A DNA stretch of 64,000 nt from Halorubrum laminariae (lineage in GTDB: Archaea > Halobacteriota > Halobacteria > Halobacteriales > Haloferacaceae): assembly GCF_024494655.1 (NCBI RefSeq), contig NZ_JANHDL010000003.1, positions 124,001-188,000 of the forward strand, in the 5' to 3' direction. Shown here piece by piece: positions 18,475 through 27,994 of this stretch. Each line of letters opens with the position of its first letter. Within the stretch, counting starts at the first letter, position 1. Made by a program: the position numbers and the translations under genes. The notes under the pieces were generated by a model. That model was not told where the DNA came from, searched no databases, and saw only the letters and a list, made by a program, of their open reading frames with translations.

Positions 18475-18523
18475 CGATCGAGTTCGGTCGAACTGCGGGC
18501 GCGGCGGTGATAACAGGGAACGG

Positions 18524-19495
18524 TCAGTTCAATGCGACGCCGTCTTCGGCCTCAAGCAGCTCGTGGTAGCGGTTTCGGATGGTGACCTCGCTGATGTTTG
18601 CCACCTCGCTGACATCGCTTTGGGTCACCTTCTCGTTCACCAAGAGGGAGGCGGCGTACACGGCGGCGGCGGCAAGGCCGACCGGGGATTTCCCCGAGTG
18701 GATCCCCTCGGCCTTTGCGGTGTCGAGGAGCGACCGCGCCCGGCGTTCGGCCTCGTCTGAGAGCCCGAGATCGGACGCGAACCGCGGCACGTAGCTCCCG
18801 GGATCCGCGGGCTGAATCTCTAGTTTTAGCTCACGAACGACGTAGCGGTACGTCCGCGCGATCTCGTCTTTTTCGACTCGCGAGACGGCCGCGATCTCGT
18901 CGAGGCTCCGCGGCGTGCCGGCCTGTCGCGCGGCAGCGTATAGCGACGACGTGGAGACGCCTTCGATCGAGCGTCCCGGGAGGAGGTCCTCGTCGAGCGC
19001 ACGACGGTAGATGACCGAGGCGGTCTCGCGGACGTTGTCCGGGAGTCCAAGCGCCGAGGCCATCCGATCGATTTCGCCGAGCGCCTGTTTCAGGTTTCGC
19101 TCCTTCGAGTCGCGCGTGCGGAACCGCTCGTTCCACGTGCGCAGGCGCTGCATCTTCTCGCGCTGCCGGCTCGACAGCGACTTCCCGTAGGCGTCTTTGT
19201 CCTGCCAGCCGATGTTGGTGGAGAGCCCCTTGTCGTGCATCATGTTCGTCGTCGGGGCACCCACGCGCGACTTGTTGTCCTTCTCTTTAGAGTCGAACGC
19301 GCGCCACTCCGGCCCGCGGTCGATCTCGTCTTCCTCGACGACGAGCCCGCAGTCAACACAGACCGTCTCGCCGTGTTCTGTGTCGGTTGCGAGCTGGCCG
19401 CCGCACTCAGGGCAGCGTAGCTCCTCGTCGGCCGATTCAGTTTCCGACTCGTCGCGTACCTGCTCCGCCGTATACGTTCGAACGTTTTCGCTCAT
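18524..19495 (-). CDS. tfb: Transcription initiation factor TFB
   Basis: 323 residues. An N-terminal zinc ribbon with Cys28, Cys31, Cys46 and Cys49 (CPECGG...CVDCGLV), the B-finger/linker (DRGPEWRAFDSKEK) and two cyclin-like repeats, about residues 125-215 and 220-310, the second ending in an HTH that reads the BRE element (VTQSDVSEVANISEVTIRNRY). It recruits RNA polymerase to the TBP-TATA complex. Haloarchaea have several paralogues; which one this is cannot be decided here. Confidence 0.95.
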   Translation of the reverse strand: MSENVRTYTAEQVRDESETESADEELRCPECGGQLATDTEHGETVCVDCGLVVEEDEIDRGPEWRAFDSKEKDNKSRVGAPTTNMMHDKGLSTNIGWQDKDAYGKSLSSRQREKMQRLRTWNERFRTRDSKERNLKQALGEIDRMASALGLPDNVRETASVIYRRALDEDLLPGRSIEGVSTSSLYAAARQAGTPRSLDEIAAVSRVEKDEIARTYRYVVRELKLEIQPADPGSYVPRFASDLGLSDEAERRARSLLDTAKAEGIHSGKSPVGLAAAAVYAASLLVNEKVTQSDVSEVANISEVTIRNRYHELLEAEDGVALN

Positions 19496-19811
19496 TGGGT
19501 TGTGTCAGGTGGAGGGAACGCAGGGGACCGAGAGACGCGTTTCGGTTACTTATCCTCACTCTCGGATACGGTCCCGATACATTTAAACCTTCGTCTGGAT
19601 CTCTCTATCCGATAATACGCCGCAGAACACGGTGAAAACCTCGTTTATTCGAGTTTTTTGTGTGCCAAATATCCGATCCAGATCCGGTCGAAGATGGCTG
19701 CGGTCGGACGAGAGTCTAGTATAAATACGTTTCGCGGTCGCGGGTCGCTTCCGCCGCTTCAGTGAGACCCGGCAGGGCAACCGATTTCACGATCGGCCGA
19801 CCAGAGTGCGT
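19496..19811. promoter_or_regulatory. Divergent promoter region tfb / M24 peptidase
   Basis: 316 nt with two AT-rich elements: TTTAAA at 19582-19587 for tfb and TATAAATA at 19720-19727 for the peptidase. Both predict 5' leaders of about 60 nt, longer than usual for haloarchaea. A T-run (GAGTTTTTTGTG) lies near 19648-19659. No gene seen. Confidence 0.5.
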
Positions 19812-20996
19812 ATGAACCGCGCGCGCCTCGACGCCCGCCTCGCCGACCTCGACACAGACGGGTATCTGCTCGACGCCGACCAAGACGACGCCAACCAGCT
19901 GTACCTCTCCGGGTTCACCGGTCCCGATCCGTTCTTGACGCTGTACGTCGACGGCGAGGTCCACCTGCTCGTCTCGGGGCTCGAATACGGTCGCGCCCGG
20001 TCGGAGTCGGCGGCTGACACCGTCGAGCGCCACGCCGACTACGACTACGACTACGGCGGCCGCGAGGCCCGACTCGACATGTACGCCGCCTTCGTTCGTG
20101 ACAAGGGCGCGGAGTCAGTGTCGATGCCGCCGCGCGCGCCCGTCGGCACCGCGGACGCACTCCGTGAGCGCGGGATCGATGTCGTCGTCGACGGCGAGGA
20201 CCGACTCCGCGATGTCCGCGCGGTGAAGACCGACGACGAGATCGCGTCTATCCGCGAGGCCCAGCGCGCCAACGAGGCGGCCATGCGATCCGCGGAGGCG
20301 CTCCTCGCCGGGGCCGACGTGGCGGGCGAGTCGCGTGCGGCAGCCGACGACATCGAGCCTGGGACGCTGCTGGTCGACGGCGAATCCCTCACGAGCGAGC
20401 GCGTCGCCGAGGAGATCGAGGTGACGCTGCTCCGCCACGGCTGCGCGCTCGACGAGACGATCGTCGCCGGCGGCGCGCAGGCCGCGGACCCCCACGACCG
20501 CGGCTCCGGGCCGCTCCGCGCGAACGAGGCGATCATCGTCGACATCTTCCCGCGCTCGAAGGCGACGAAGTACAACGCCGACATGACTCGCACCTTCTGC
20601 GTCGGCGAGCCGCCAGCCGTGCTCCGCGAGTGGTACGACCTCACCGAGCGCGCGCTCGACGCCGCGCTCGACGCCGTCGAACCGGGTGCCACCGGCTCGG
20701 ACGTGCACGCCGCGGCCTGCGAGGTGTACGAGAAGGCGGGCGAGCCGACGTTCCGGACCGACCCCGAGACGGAGACCGGGTTCATCCACTCGACGGGCCA
20801 CGGGATCGGCCTCGCCGTCCACGAGGATCCCCGGCTGGCGAGCGGCGGCGGCGAACTGGAGCCGGGCCACGTGATCACCGTCGAGCCCGGGCTCTACGAT
20901 CCCGACGTGGGCGGAGTCAGGATCGAGGACCTCGTCGTCGTCACCGACGATGGCTACGACAACTACACGGACTACCCGATCGAGTTCGTCGTCTAG
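19812..20996 (+). CDS. M24 family (Xaa-Pro) metallopeptidase
   Basis: 394 residues. A creatinase-like N-terminal domain is followed by the pita-bread catalytic domain. The five metal ligands are recognisable: Asp in IIVDIFPR, Asp in YNADMTRTF, His in HSTGHGIGLAVHE, Glu in ITVEPGLYDP and Glu in VRIEDLVVV. It probably releases N-terminal residues ahead of proline. ATG at 19812 is preferred to the GTG two codons upstream. Transcribed alone from the promoter at 19720. Confidence 0.9.
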   Translation: MNRARLDARLADLDTDGYLLDADQDDANQLYLSGFTGPDPFLTLYVDGEVHLLVSGLEYGRARSESAADTVERHADYDYDYGGREARLDMYAAFVRDKGAESVSMPPRAPVGTADALRERGIDVVVDGEDRLRDVRAVKTDDEIASIREAQRANEAAMRSAEALLAGADVAGESRAAADDIEPGTLLVDGESLTSERVAEEIEVTLLRHGCALDETIVAGGAQAADPHDRGSGPLRANEAIIVDIFPRSKATKYNADMTRTFCVGEPPAVLREWYDLTERALDAALDAVEPGATGSDVHAAACEVYEKAGEPTFRTDPETETGFIHSTGHGIGLAVHEDPRLASGGGELEPGHVITVEPGLYDPDVGGVRIEDLVVVTDDGYDNYTDYPIEFVV

Positions 20997-21110
20997 TCGC
21001 CTCGCTGCGGTGGACGTGATACCGCTATTGTCGGCGCGAGCGCCCCGTCCAGATCCGGATCCGTCGGCCGCGATCGGAACCGGCTTTCGGCGGGATGTCG
21101 CACGACGACC

Positions 21111-22295
21111 GTGAACTGGCGGTACGAACACACGGCGCTCGCGCTCTGCACGCTCGCGTTCACCGCGACGATGGTCGCTCGGCTGGTCATCAGCCCGCTG
21201 GTCCCGGCGATCACGACGCGGTTCGGCGTGACGAACGCGACCGTCGGGCTCGCGCTCTCGGGAATGTGGCTCGCGTACGCGCTCGCGCAGTTTCCGTCCG
21301 GACTCCTCGGCGACCGATACGGGGAGCGGCGAGTCATCCTGACGGCCCTCAGTGCCACCGCCGTCGCCTCGGTACTGATCGCGACCGCGCCGTCGATCGG
21401 CGTCTTCGCGCTGTTCACCGTCGCCCTCGGCGCGGGTGCGGGGCTCCACTACTCGGTGGCGACCACCTTCCTCACGCGCCAGTTCGACGACATCGGTCGG
21501 GCCATCGGCGTCCACGTCGCCGGCGGTCCGGTAGCGGGCCTCGCCGCGCCGCCGCTCGCCGCCCTCGTCGGCTCTCGGTACGGCTGGCGCGCGGGGATCC
21601 TCCTCGGGACCACCGTCGCCGTGCCCGTCTTCGCGCTGTTCGCGTGGCGGGTGCGACCCACACCGCCAGTCAACCCGGGCCAGCCCGTCCGTGACCGACT
21701 CGCGGTCGGCCCCCTCGCCGAACTTCTCTCGCGCCCCTCGATACGGTACACGACCGCGATCGCGACGATGGGCGCGTTCTCGTGGCAGGCCACCGCCTCC
21801 TTCCTCCCGACGTTCCTCGACGTGGGAAGCGGACTGTCGACGGCGCTGTCCGCGCTGCTGTTCTCGCTGTACTTCGTCGTCCACGGCGGCACGCAGCCGG
21901 TGACGGGTTCCCTTTCAGACCGGATCGGTCGCGACGCGACCGCGATGGTGACGATGGCGTCCGGCGTCGTCGGCTACGGCCTGCTCGTCGCGACCGCGCG
22001 CTTCGATCTCGGTCTCGCGCCGACCGTCGTCGCCGTCGGTTTCGTCGGCGTCGCGATGTCGTGGGGAGCACCGATCCAGTCGCGGTTCATGGACCTGCTC
22101 TCGGACACCGAACGCGGTGCGGGGTTCGGGCTCGTCCGCACGGTCTACATGACGGTCGGGGCGTCCGGCAGCGTCGTCGTCGGCTTCGTCTCCGACGCCG
22201 CCGGATGGGCTCCCGCGTTCGCGCTTCTCGCCGGCGTGATGGCGCTCGCGCTAACCGCGCTGCTGACGAACCGGCTGCTCGGTGGACGGTTCTGA
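21111..22295 (+). CDS. MFS transporter
   Basis: 394 residues with about twelve hydrophobic segments. Loop 2-3 carries the MFS signature LGDRYGERRVIL, and its pseudo-repeat in the second half reads LSDRIGRDATAMV. Start is GTG. No substrate-specific residues can be read; the drug/carboxylate-type MFS (YNFM/NNP-like) is a guess. Confidence 0.85.
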   Translation: MNWRYEHTALALCTLAFTATMVARLVISPLVPAITTRFGVTNATVGLALSGMWLAYALAQFPSGLLGDRYGERRVILTALSATAVASVLIATAPSIGVFALFTVALGAGAGLHYSVATTFLTRQFDDIGRAIGVHVAGGPVAGLAAPPLAALVGSRYGWRAGILLGTTVAVPVFALFAWRVRPTPPVNPGQPVRDRLAVGPLAELLSRPSIRYTTAIATMGAFSWQATASFLPTFLDVGSGLSTALSALLFSLYFVVHGGTQPVTGSLSDRIGRDATAMVTMASGVVGYGLLVATARFDLGLAPTVVAVGFVGVAMSWGAPIQSRFMDLLSDTERGAGFGLVRTVYMTVGASGSVVVGFVSDAAGWAPAFALLAGVMALALTALLTNRLLGGRF

Positions 22296-22338
22296 TCGGA
22301 AACGAACGAAAACGAACGCCGCGGATCGACGGCGGGAG

Positions 22339-22575
22339 CTAGAGCCGATCGTCTTCGAGGCTGCCCGGGTCCTCTGCGGTGTCGAACATATTGTTTTCCG
22401 CCCCGTCGAGCATCTCGTCTCGGGGCTCGTCGTCGACGACGCTCACGTTGTACGCCTCGATACCGGAGGCGATGAGGTCCTCTGCGGCCTGCTCTTCGGA
22501 GACGAACTCTTGGTCTGCGAGCTGTTGGAACTCCGCGTACACGTCGTCCGAGAGATTGAGTTCGAAGGTGGGCAT
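22339..22575 (-). CDS. Small acidic conserved haloarchaeal protein
   Basis: 78 residues: an N-terminal strand-helix-helix pattern (PTFELNLSDDVYAEFQQLAD) like ribbon-helix-helix proteins, then an acidic tail. Short AT-rich element (TTTAAA) lies about 25 nt upstream on its strand. I recall similar haloarchaeal proteins catalogued as DUF7120; DNA binding is inferred from the N-terminal pattern only. Confidence 0.6.
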   Translation of the reverse strand: MPTFELNLSDDVYAEFQQLADQEFVSEEQAAEDLIASGIEAYNVSVVDDEPRDEMLDGAENNMFDTAEDPGSLEDDRL

Positions 22576-22632
22576 ACCCCCCCGTTCCGGCCGGATGCTT
22601 TTAAACATTCCTTCGACGGCGGCGACGATGGC

Positions 22633-23235
22633 TTATAAATCGCGCCACGCGCCGAGAAACCGCTGGACGGCCGTCAGGTGGCCGACCGCGGCGAACAGCG
22701 CGAGCAGGAGATCGACGACGGAGTAGCCGGCGACGATCGGCGCGGGGTAGACGGCGGCGACGAGACCGACGACGCCCATCAGCGCGAGGCGGTCGGCGCG
22801 GCCGAGCAGCCCGCCGTACTCGCGCCCGATGCCGACCGCCTGTATCTGCGTGCCCATGTAGGAGGTCATCAGGACGCCCGTCACCGCGAGAAAGCCCAGC
22901 GCGTAGGCGTCGACGCCCGCGGTGAATCCCGCGATGATCGCGATGTCGGCGTACCGGTCGAGGACGTGGTCGAGGAGGTCGCCGCCGTCGGAGGCGACGT
23001 CGAGCCGGCGCGCGAGCGCGCCGTCGACGAGGTCGAGCCACCCGTTGAGGAGGACGCAGGCGGCACCGGCGGCGTAGAACGCGGCCGTTCCGACCGCGAA
23101 TGCACCGCCGCCGGCGACCGCGACGCCGAACGCGACGACGCTCACCTGATCGGGCGAGAGCCCGAGCTTCGCGGCCGCGGTCACCCACGGGCCGAGCAGC
23201 CTGTCCGCCACCGATCGGTACCGATCGAGCGTCAT
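22633..23235 (-). CDS. CDP-alcohol phosphatidyltransferase family protein
   Basis: 200-residue integral membrane enzyme. The family signature DG-x2-AR-x8-G-x3-D-x3-D is present in LVDGALARRLDVASDGGDLL continuing DHVLDRYAD. It should transfer an alcohol phosphate such as myo-inositol phosphate or glycerol phosphate onto CDP-archaeol. Its start overlaps the end of the adenylate-kinase-like gene by 4 nt, in a three-gene operon with hisC. Archaetidylinositol-phosphate synthesis is plausible but not proven. Confidence 0.85.
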   Translation of the reverse strand: MTLDRYRSVADRLLGPWVTAAAKLGLSPDQVSVVAFGVAVAGGGAFAVGTAAFYAAGAACVLLNGWLDLVDGALARRLDVASDGGDLLDHVLDRYADIAIIAGFTAGVDAYALGFLAVTGVLMTSYMGTQIQAVGIGREYGGLLGRADRLALMGVVGLVAAVYPAPIVAGYSVVDLLLALFAAVGHLTAVQRFLGAWRDL

Positions 23236-23822
23236 CCGTCGCCTCGACTCTCGCCGCCGCCTCCGATATACTCGATGAAGTCCACGGTGCCCGCGCTCGG
23301 CTCGCGGTCGCCCTCGACGACCGCGCGGATCGCCGCGGCGACGGACTCGGGATCGGCGTCGGTCGTGTCGATCTCGTAGACGCTCTCTTGCCCGTGTTCT
23401 GCGACCGCCTCTGAGAGGATCACGTCGAGCGCCTCGCTCTCCGCATTTTCCTCGGCGGTCGCCGCCGACTCCCCGCGCTCGCGGAGCCGCCGCTCGACCG
23501 TCTCGGGATGACAGCGCAACACGACGACTCGGTCGACGTCGAACCGATGTGCCAGATGCGAGTCGAGGACGCCGGACCAGTCGCCGAGGCGCTCGCGGAT
23601 TGCCTCCAGATCCGCGACCAGCGTGTCCCGGTCGGCGTCGCGTTCCGTCCACAGGTCGTCGTCGTCTTTGATCCGATCGTTGAGGTGGGTCACGTCGTAC
23701 GCGTCGTCGAGCAGCGCCGTCGCCGTCGATTTCCCGGTTCCCGGCGTTCCGGTGACGGCGACGCGGTCGGCTCGGCCGCGATCGGAATCGGGGCCGGACG
23801 CGGATCGCTCGTCGTCGGTCAC
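23232..23822 (-). CDS. Adenylate kinase family protein (Fap7/hCINAP-like)
   Basis: 196 residues. Walker A GTPGTGKST lies near residues 25-33, followed by LNDRIKDDDDLWTERDADRD and DSHLAHRFDVDRVVVLRC, the pattern of the archaeal Fap7-like broad-specificity (d)AMP/(d)NMP kinase that also acts in small-subunit ribosome maturation in other organisms. GTG start overlaps the hisC stop (GTGA), so translation is coupled. The first 20 residues are a variable acidic extension. Confidence 0.85.
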   Translation of the reverse strand: MTDDERSASGPDSDRGRADRVAVTGTPGTGKSTATALLDDAYDVTHLNDRIKDDDDLWTERDADRDTLVADLEAIRERLGDWSGVLDSHLAHRFDVDRVVVLRCHPETVERRLRERGESAATAEENAESEALDVILSEAVAEHGQESVYEIDTTDADPESVAAAIRAVVEGDREPSAGTVDFIEYIGGGGESRGDG

Positions 23823-24913
23823 GCGCGAACACCGAGGTCGAGTTCGGCGAGAATCTCGTTGAGCGTCTCAACCGCCTCGGGCGTCTCCGTGCGGGTTCCG
23901 GTCGAGATCCGGATATGCTCGGGGAGGCCAAAGGAGGTGCAGTCGCGGATGATCACGCCGCGCTCCTGTGCCGCGTCCGCGACGCGTTCGGCGTCACCCA
24001 CCCGGGCCAACACGAAGTTCCCCGCGGAGTCGACGGTCGGCGCGTCGAGTTCGTCCGTGATGTACTCGCGCGCCCACCGCGCCGTCTCGACCGACTCCGC
24101 GACGTGCGCTTCGTCGTCGAGCGCGGCGAGCGCGGCGCGACACGCCAACTCGTTCGCGGCGAAGGGGGTGTTGACGCGGGCGTATGCCTCGCCCCACGAC
24201 TCGGGCACAACGCTGTAGCCGATCCGGAGTCCCGCGAGCCCGTACGCCTTCGAGAAGGTGCGCAGCACCGCCACGTCGTCGCGTTCGTCGACGAGCGGGA
24301 TCGCGCTGTCGATCTCGGCGAACTCCCCGTACGCCTCGTCCACGACGACGAGCGTCTCCGGAGCGGTCGCGTCCGCGAGCGTCTCGATCGCCGAGAGCGA
24401 CATCGTCGCCCCAGTGGGGTTGTGCGGCGAGGTGACGTAGACGATCCGCTCGCTGCCGTAGGCTTCGAGCACCGTCTCCGCGTCCTGCGCGAACCCGTCG
24501 GTCGGGTCGAGTTCGTACTCGGCCACGTCGCCGTGGTGGTACCGCGCGGACATCGCGTAGTACGCGAAGCCGGGGTTCGGAACGAGTACCGCGTCGCCGG
24601 GCGAAATCGCCGCCCGCGAGAGATAGTCGATGGAGCCGTCTGCGCCCGGTGAGACCCACACCTGCTCCGGCTCAACATTCCACTTCTCGGCGAGCTTCAC
24701 GGTCAGGTCCGTGTGCGAGGACTTGGGATACTGGTGGACTCGGTCGGCGTGCTCGCGGATCGCCTCGACCGCCGCCGGACTCGGTCCGTGCGGGTTCTCG
24801 TTCGAGGAGAGTTTGATCAGGTCGTCGGGGTCGAGCCCGCGCTCGCGGGCCACCTCCTCGACCCCCCGACCGGGCACGTACGGCGAGTGATCGGAGAGAT
24901 CTCGTGGATGCAT
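23819..24913 (-). CDS. hisC: Histidinol-phosphate aminotransferase
   Basis: 364-residue PLP-dependent class I/II aminotransferase. Schiff-base lysine is Lys222 in RTFSKAYGLAGLRIGY; LSSNENPHGPSP at the N-terminus and VTSPHNPTG are characteristic. It transaminates imidazole-acetol phosphate in histidine synthesis. First gene of the operon with the adenylate-kinase-like and CDP-alcohol phosphotransferase genes; hisF is about 400 nt upstream on the same strand but separated by a small gene. Confidence 0.93.
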   Translation of the reverse strand: MHPRDLSDHSPYVPGRGVEEVARERGLDPDDLIKLSSNENPHGPSPAAVEAIREHADRVHQYPKSSHTDLTVKLAEKWNVEPEQVWVSPGADGSIDYLSRAAISPGDAVLVPNPGFAYYAMSARYHHGDVAEYELDPTDGFAQDAETVLEAYGSERIVYVTSPHNPTGATMSLSAIETLADATAPETLVVVDEAYGEFAEIDSAIPLVDERDDVAVLRTFSKAYGLAGLRIGYSVVPESWGEAYARVNTPFAANELACRAALAALDDEAHVAESVETARWAREYITDELDAPTVDSAGNFVLARVGDAERVADAAQERGVIIRDCTSFGLPEHIRISTGTRTETPEAVETLNEILAELDLGVRA

Positions 24914-24996
24914 GGGGACGTATCCGAGCGGGCCGCTCTTAAGGATGGCCGAACGGGTCGGGCGACGGGATCTGCCGTCGCGGCCCGACTCGGGGG

Positions 24997-25179
24997 CTAC
25001 CGCCACTCGGACCGCGGCACGCAGTCGGACTCGCTGACCGTGATCCAGCGCGTGGTCCGGTCGTCGGGATCGCGCTCCCTCTCGAAGAACGTCACCTCTC
25101 CGCTCGCGTCGGCGTCGTCGGTCCGCTTGCAGACGAGCTCCGGGGGCTCGGCACGCACACGCGTCGGTGACGTGGACAT
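24997..25179 (-). CDS. Small haloarchaeal protein, possibly DUF7511
   Basis: 60 residues, MSTSPTRVRAEPPELVCKRT at the start and TTRWITVSESDCVPRSEWR at the end. The ELVC....TTRWITV pattern resembles the small haloarchaeal DUF7511 family as I recall it. Start ATG is followed by normal codon use; an AT-rich stretch just upstream (25195-25215) could be its promoter. Function unknown. Confidence 0.5.
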   Translation of the reverse strand: MSTSPTRVRAEPPELVCKRTDDADASGEVTFFERERDPDDRTTRWITVSESDCVPRSEWR

Positions 25180-25306
25180 ACGTACCGATTTAGTCGGGAT
25201 CACATAATAACTGTTGATTTCGGGTCGGAAGAACGAGAACAACGATGAGTTCTGTCCGAGATCGTCACTACACCCGGAGTATCAAGTATCGCTCTCGTCC
25301 GGCGCG

Positions 25307-26125
25307 CTACAGCCGAACCGGGACGCCGCGCTCGTCGAGGTACGCCTTCGTCTCCTCGATCGAGTAGTCGCCGAAGTGGAAGATGGAGGCGGCGAGACCG
25401 GCGTCGGCGTTCGCTTCGGTGAACACCTCGTACATGTCTTCCGGGCCGCCACAGCCCGAAGAGGCGATAACGGGCGTCGAGACGGCGTCACAGATCGCGG
25501 CCATCAGCGGGATGTCGTACCCGTTTTTCGTCCCGTCCTTGTCGATCGAGTTGACGAACAGCTCGCCCGCGCCGCGCTCCTCGGCCTCTCTCGCCCACGA
25601 GACGGCGTCGATACCGGTTCCCTCCCGGCCGCCCTTCTTCGTGCACTCGAACCACACCGTCTCGCCGTTGTCGTCCTCGTAGAAGTGGTCGCCTGCGTCG
25701 TCATATCTCCGGCGCGCGTCGACGGAGATGACGATACACTGGCTGCCAAACGCGGCTGCTCCCTCTTCGATGAGTTCGGGCCGCTCTAAGGCACCGGTCG
25801 TGATGGAGACCTTGTCAGCACCGGCCCGCAACGTCTCTTTGATGTCGGCTTTCGTCCGGATGCCGCCGCCGACCGTGAGGGGGATGAAACACTCGTCGGC
25901 GACCGCGTTCACCACATCGAGCATCGTCTCGCGCCCCTCCGCGCTCGCGGTGATGTCGAGAAAGACGAACTCGTCCGCACCGGCGGCGTTATACTTCTTC
26001 GCCAGTTCGACCGGGTCACCGGTGTACTCTAGGTTCTCGAAGTTGACGCCCGTGTACACCGCCGCGTCGCCGTCGGCGTCGAGGTCGACGTCGATACAAG
26101 GAATAATGCGCTTCGTGAGTCCCAT
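25307..26125 (-). CDS. hisF: Imidazole glycerol phosphate synthase, cyclase subunit
   Basis: 272-residue (beta/alpha)8 barrel. The catalytic aspartate is Asp12 in [11 protein letters not shown], and the second is in [13 protein letters not shown]. It makes imidazole glycerol phosphate and AICAR from PRFAR with ammonia from HisH. Slightly longer than bacterial HisF because of an acidic haloarchaeal insertion ([19 protein letters not shown]). Its start lies about 160 nt from the distal end of the CRISPR array. Confidence 0.95.
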   Translation of the reverse strand: MGLTKRIIPCIDVDLDADGDAAVYTGVNFENLEYTGDPVELAKKYNAAGADEFVFLDITASAEGRETMLDVVNAVADECFIPLTVGGGIRTKADIKETLRAGADKVSITTGALERPELIEEGAAAFGSQCIVISVDARRRYDDAGDHFYEDDNGETVWFECTKKGGREGTGIDAVSWAREAEERGAGELFVNSIDKDGTKNGYDIPLMAAICDAVSTPVIASSGCGGPEDMYEVFTEANADAGLAASIFHFGDYSIEETKAYLDERGVPVRL

Positions 26126-26286
26126 CTGTTGCCAGCAGTTGACGACGCTGGCGGTTAAAATGCGCGGGGGCCGTCGGGGGCGATGTTAAATTAAGAACGA
26201 GGCGTCGCGTTTCGAATGGTCTATATCTGAATCCAACCGCCTCGACGGCTGTACAGGATGGATCGACTTGGAGTTTGTGGAGCGAG

Positions 26287-27629
26287 AGCCGACACCCCAC
26301 GAGGGTTCGTCTGAAAGCCAGGCGTCGGGGCGCACACCCCGGCGTCGTCTTTGCTTCAACCCCACGAGGGTTCGTCTGAAAGAAGGGTGGCGGGCGACTC
26401 CCGCGGCACGCTCAAGAAGCTTCAACCCCACGAGGGTTCGTCTGAAAGTGGTCAATCGTGATGTGGCGCTTGTCGTGGGCGGTGCTTCAACCCCACGAGG
26501 GTTCGTCTGAAACCGACGGCTCACCGTTACGGTTAAGCCGTCGTCGCGAGCTTCAACCCCACGAGGGTTCGTCTGAAACCGCGTTCGGCGGCGTTCTCGC
26601 CGCCCGTCGTCTGTTGCTTCAACCCCACGAGGGTTCGTCTGAAACGAGTAGCCTGCCGCGCGACAGAGGCGGACAAACTTGCTTCAACCCCACGAGGGTT
26701 CGTCTGAAACTGCGCCGGGTCGGGCCGTCGGCCAGCGGCTCCTCGCGCTTCAACCCCACGAGGGTTCGTCTGAAACACGGAGGTTCAACGCGTCCGTCAA
26801 CTCCTTGCGCTCGCTTCAACCCCACGAGGGTTCGTCTGAAACACTTATCCTGCCTACCAGCCGCCCCCCACACCCCCTGCTTCAACCCCACGAGGGTTCG
26901 TCTGAAACGTACACGACCTCGAAGACGTGGACGGAGAACACGACGCTTCAACCCCACGAGGGTTCGTCTGAAACGCGTCCGGCCGAACGTATCGGTGTGT
27001 TCCAGCGGGAGCTTCAACCCCACGAGGGTTCGTCTGAAACCACCATGCCAGCGCCAGCCCCACGTTCGCCTTGTTGCTTCAACCCCACGAGGGTTCGTCT
27101 GAAACCACCATGCCAGCGCCAGCCCCACGTTCGCCTTGTTGCTTCAACCCCACGAGGGTTCGTCTGAAACGAGTACCATATTAACATTTCACATCCGACG
27201 GTGGAAGGCTTCAACCCCACGAGGGTTCGTCTGAAACGCGTGACGATCCAGCGGGAGGCCGTGGTCGACCCCGCTTCAACCCCACGAGGGTTCGTCTGAA
27301 ACCACTGCTCCCCGCGGGAGTCGGCCTCGGTCAGCTCGCTTCAACCCCACGAGGGTTCGTCTGAAACCTGGCCTGGCGCCGTCGCAGCGAGTCCACGCTC
27401 GTCGCTTCAACCCCACGAGGGTTCGTCTGAAACACGTCCGGGCTGTAGCTCCCGCGGTAGTGTTCGAGGCTTCAACCCCACGAGGGTTCGTCTGAAACCG
27501 GGCCGGCAGATTCGATTTCGACACCCTCGCTCGCGCTTCAACCCCACGAGGGTTCGTCTGAAACAACATGGCCGCCAGCAGCCCCATCGCGACGGCCGCG
27601 CTTCAACCCCACGAGGGTTCGTCTGAAAC
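26287..27629 (-). CRISPR. Type I-B CRISPR array, 21 repeats and 20 spacers
   Basis: Thirty-nt repeats; on the minus strand each begins GTTTCAGACGAACCC and ends GTGGGGTTGAAGC, the haloarchaeal I-B repeat with an 8-nt GTTGAAGC crRNA handle. Plus-strand starts: 26287 (degenerate), 26353, 26419, 26484, 26550, 26616, 26681, 26747, 26813, 26879, 26945, 27011, 27076, 27141, 27208, 27273, 27338, 27404, 27469, 27535, 27600. Spacers are 35-37 nt. The leader is at the high-coordinate end beside cas2. The three leader-distal repeats share a first-base change, and the last also has a diverged 3' end. Spacers 27041-27075 and 27106-27140 are identical. Confidence 0.99.
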
Positions 27630-27732
27630 CATGCCCGATTTCCGGGACATACACCTGCTAACGTGTGGATACAGTAAAGGGCTTCCGTCAACCCTCAATA
27701 GACCGCGTCCCCCGTAGGGTCGACGGAACTGG
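27630..27732 (-). promoter_or_regulatory. CRISPR leader
   Basis: The 103 nt between the last base of the array and the cas2 stop codon. It contains an AT-richer element (CTTTACTGTATCC on the minus strand) that may drive pre-crRNA transcription. Its position follows from repeat orientation and from the decay of repeats at the opposite end. Transcription could also read through from the cas operon. Confidence 0.7.
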
Positions 27733-27993
27733 CTATAGAAACCGCTGGTCTTCGGTTGGATCGACACCATACACCGTCCGATTGAGGAGTGTATCGGAGG
27801 ATAATTCATAGATAATCGTGGATTCACCGGAGTTTAGCAGGTCATCGACCTCATTTTTCAGCGTAGCCAGATCGCCTTCTGAGATTTCACCTTCGAGTAC
27901 GGAGTTCTGGACGTGGGTCAAGTACCGTCGACCGAGTTTGAGAGCCTTCTGTGTGCGGTCAGCCTCCAAATCGTAGACCATCACGACGTACAT
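27733..27993 (-). CDS. cas2: CRISPR-associated endonuclease Cas2
   Basis: 86 residues. The N-terminal beta strand MYVVMVYDLEADRTQKAL carries the ferredoxin-like fold's active-site Asp; RRYLTHVQNSVLEGEIS is the following helix/strand. Forms the (Cas1)4-(Cas2)2 integrase that inserts new spacers. The ATG at 27993 is one base from the cas1 stop codon. Last gene of the cas operon, abutting the leader. Confidence 0.95.
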   Translation of the reverse strand: MYVVMVYDLEADRTQKALKLGRRYLTHVQNSVLEGEISEGDLATLKNEVDDLLNSGESTIIYELSSDTLLNRTVYGVDPTEDQRFL

Positions 27994-27994
27994 A

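Noticed and set aside
26268..27691. Several ORFs of 60-215 codons across 26268-27691 on both strands
   Set aside because: They are translations of CRISPR repeats (NPTRVRLK / QTNPRGVEA peptides), not proteins.
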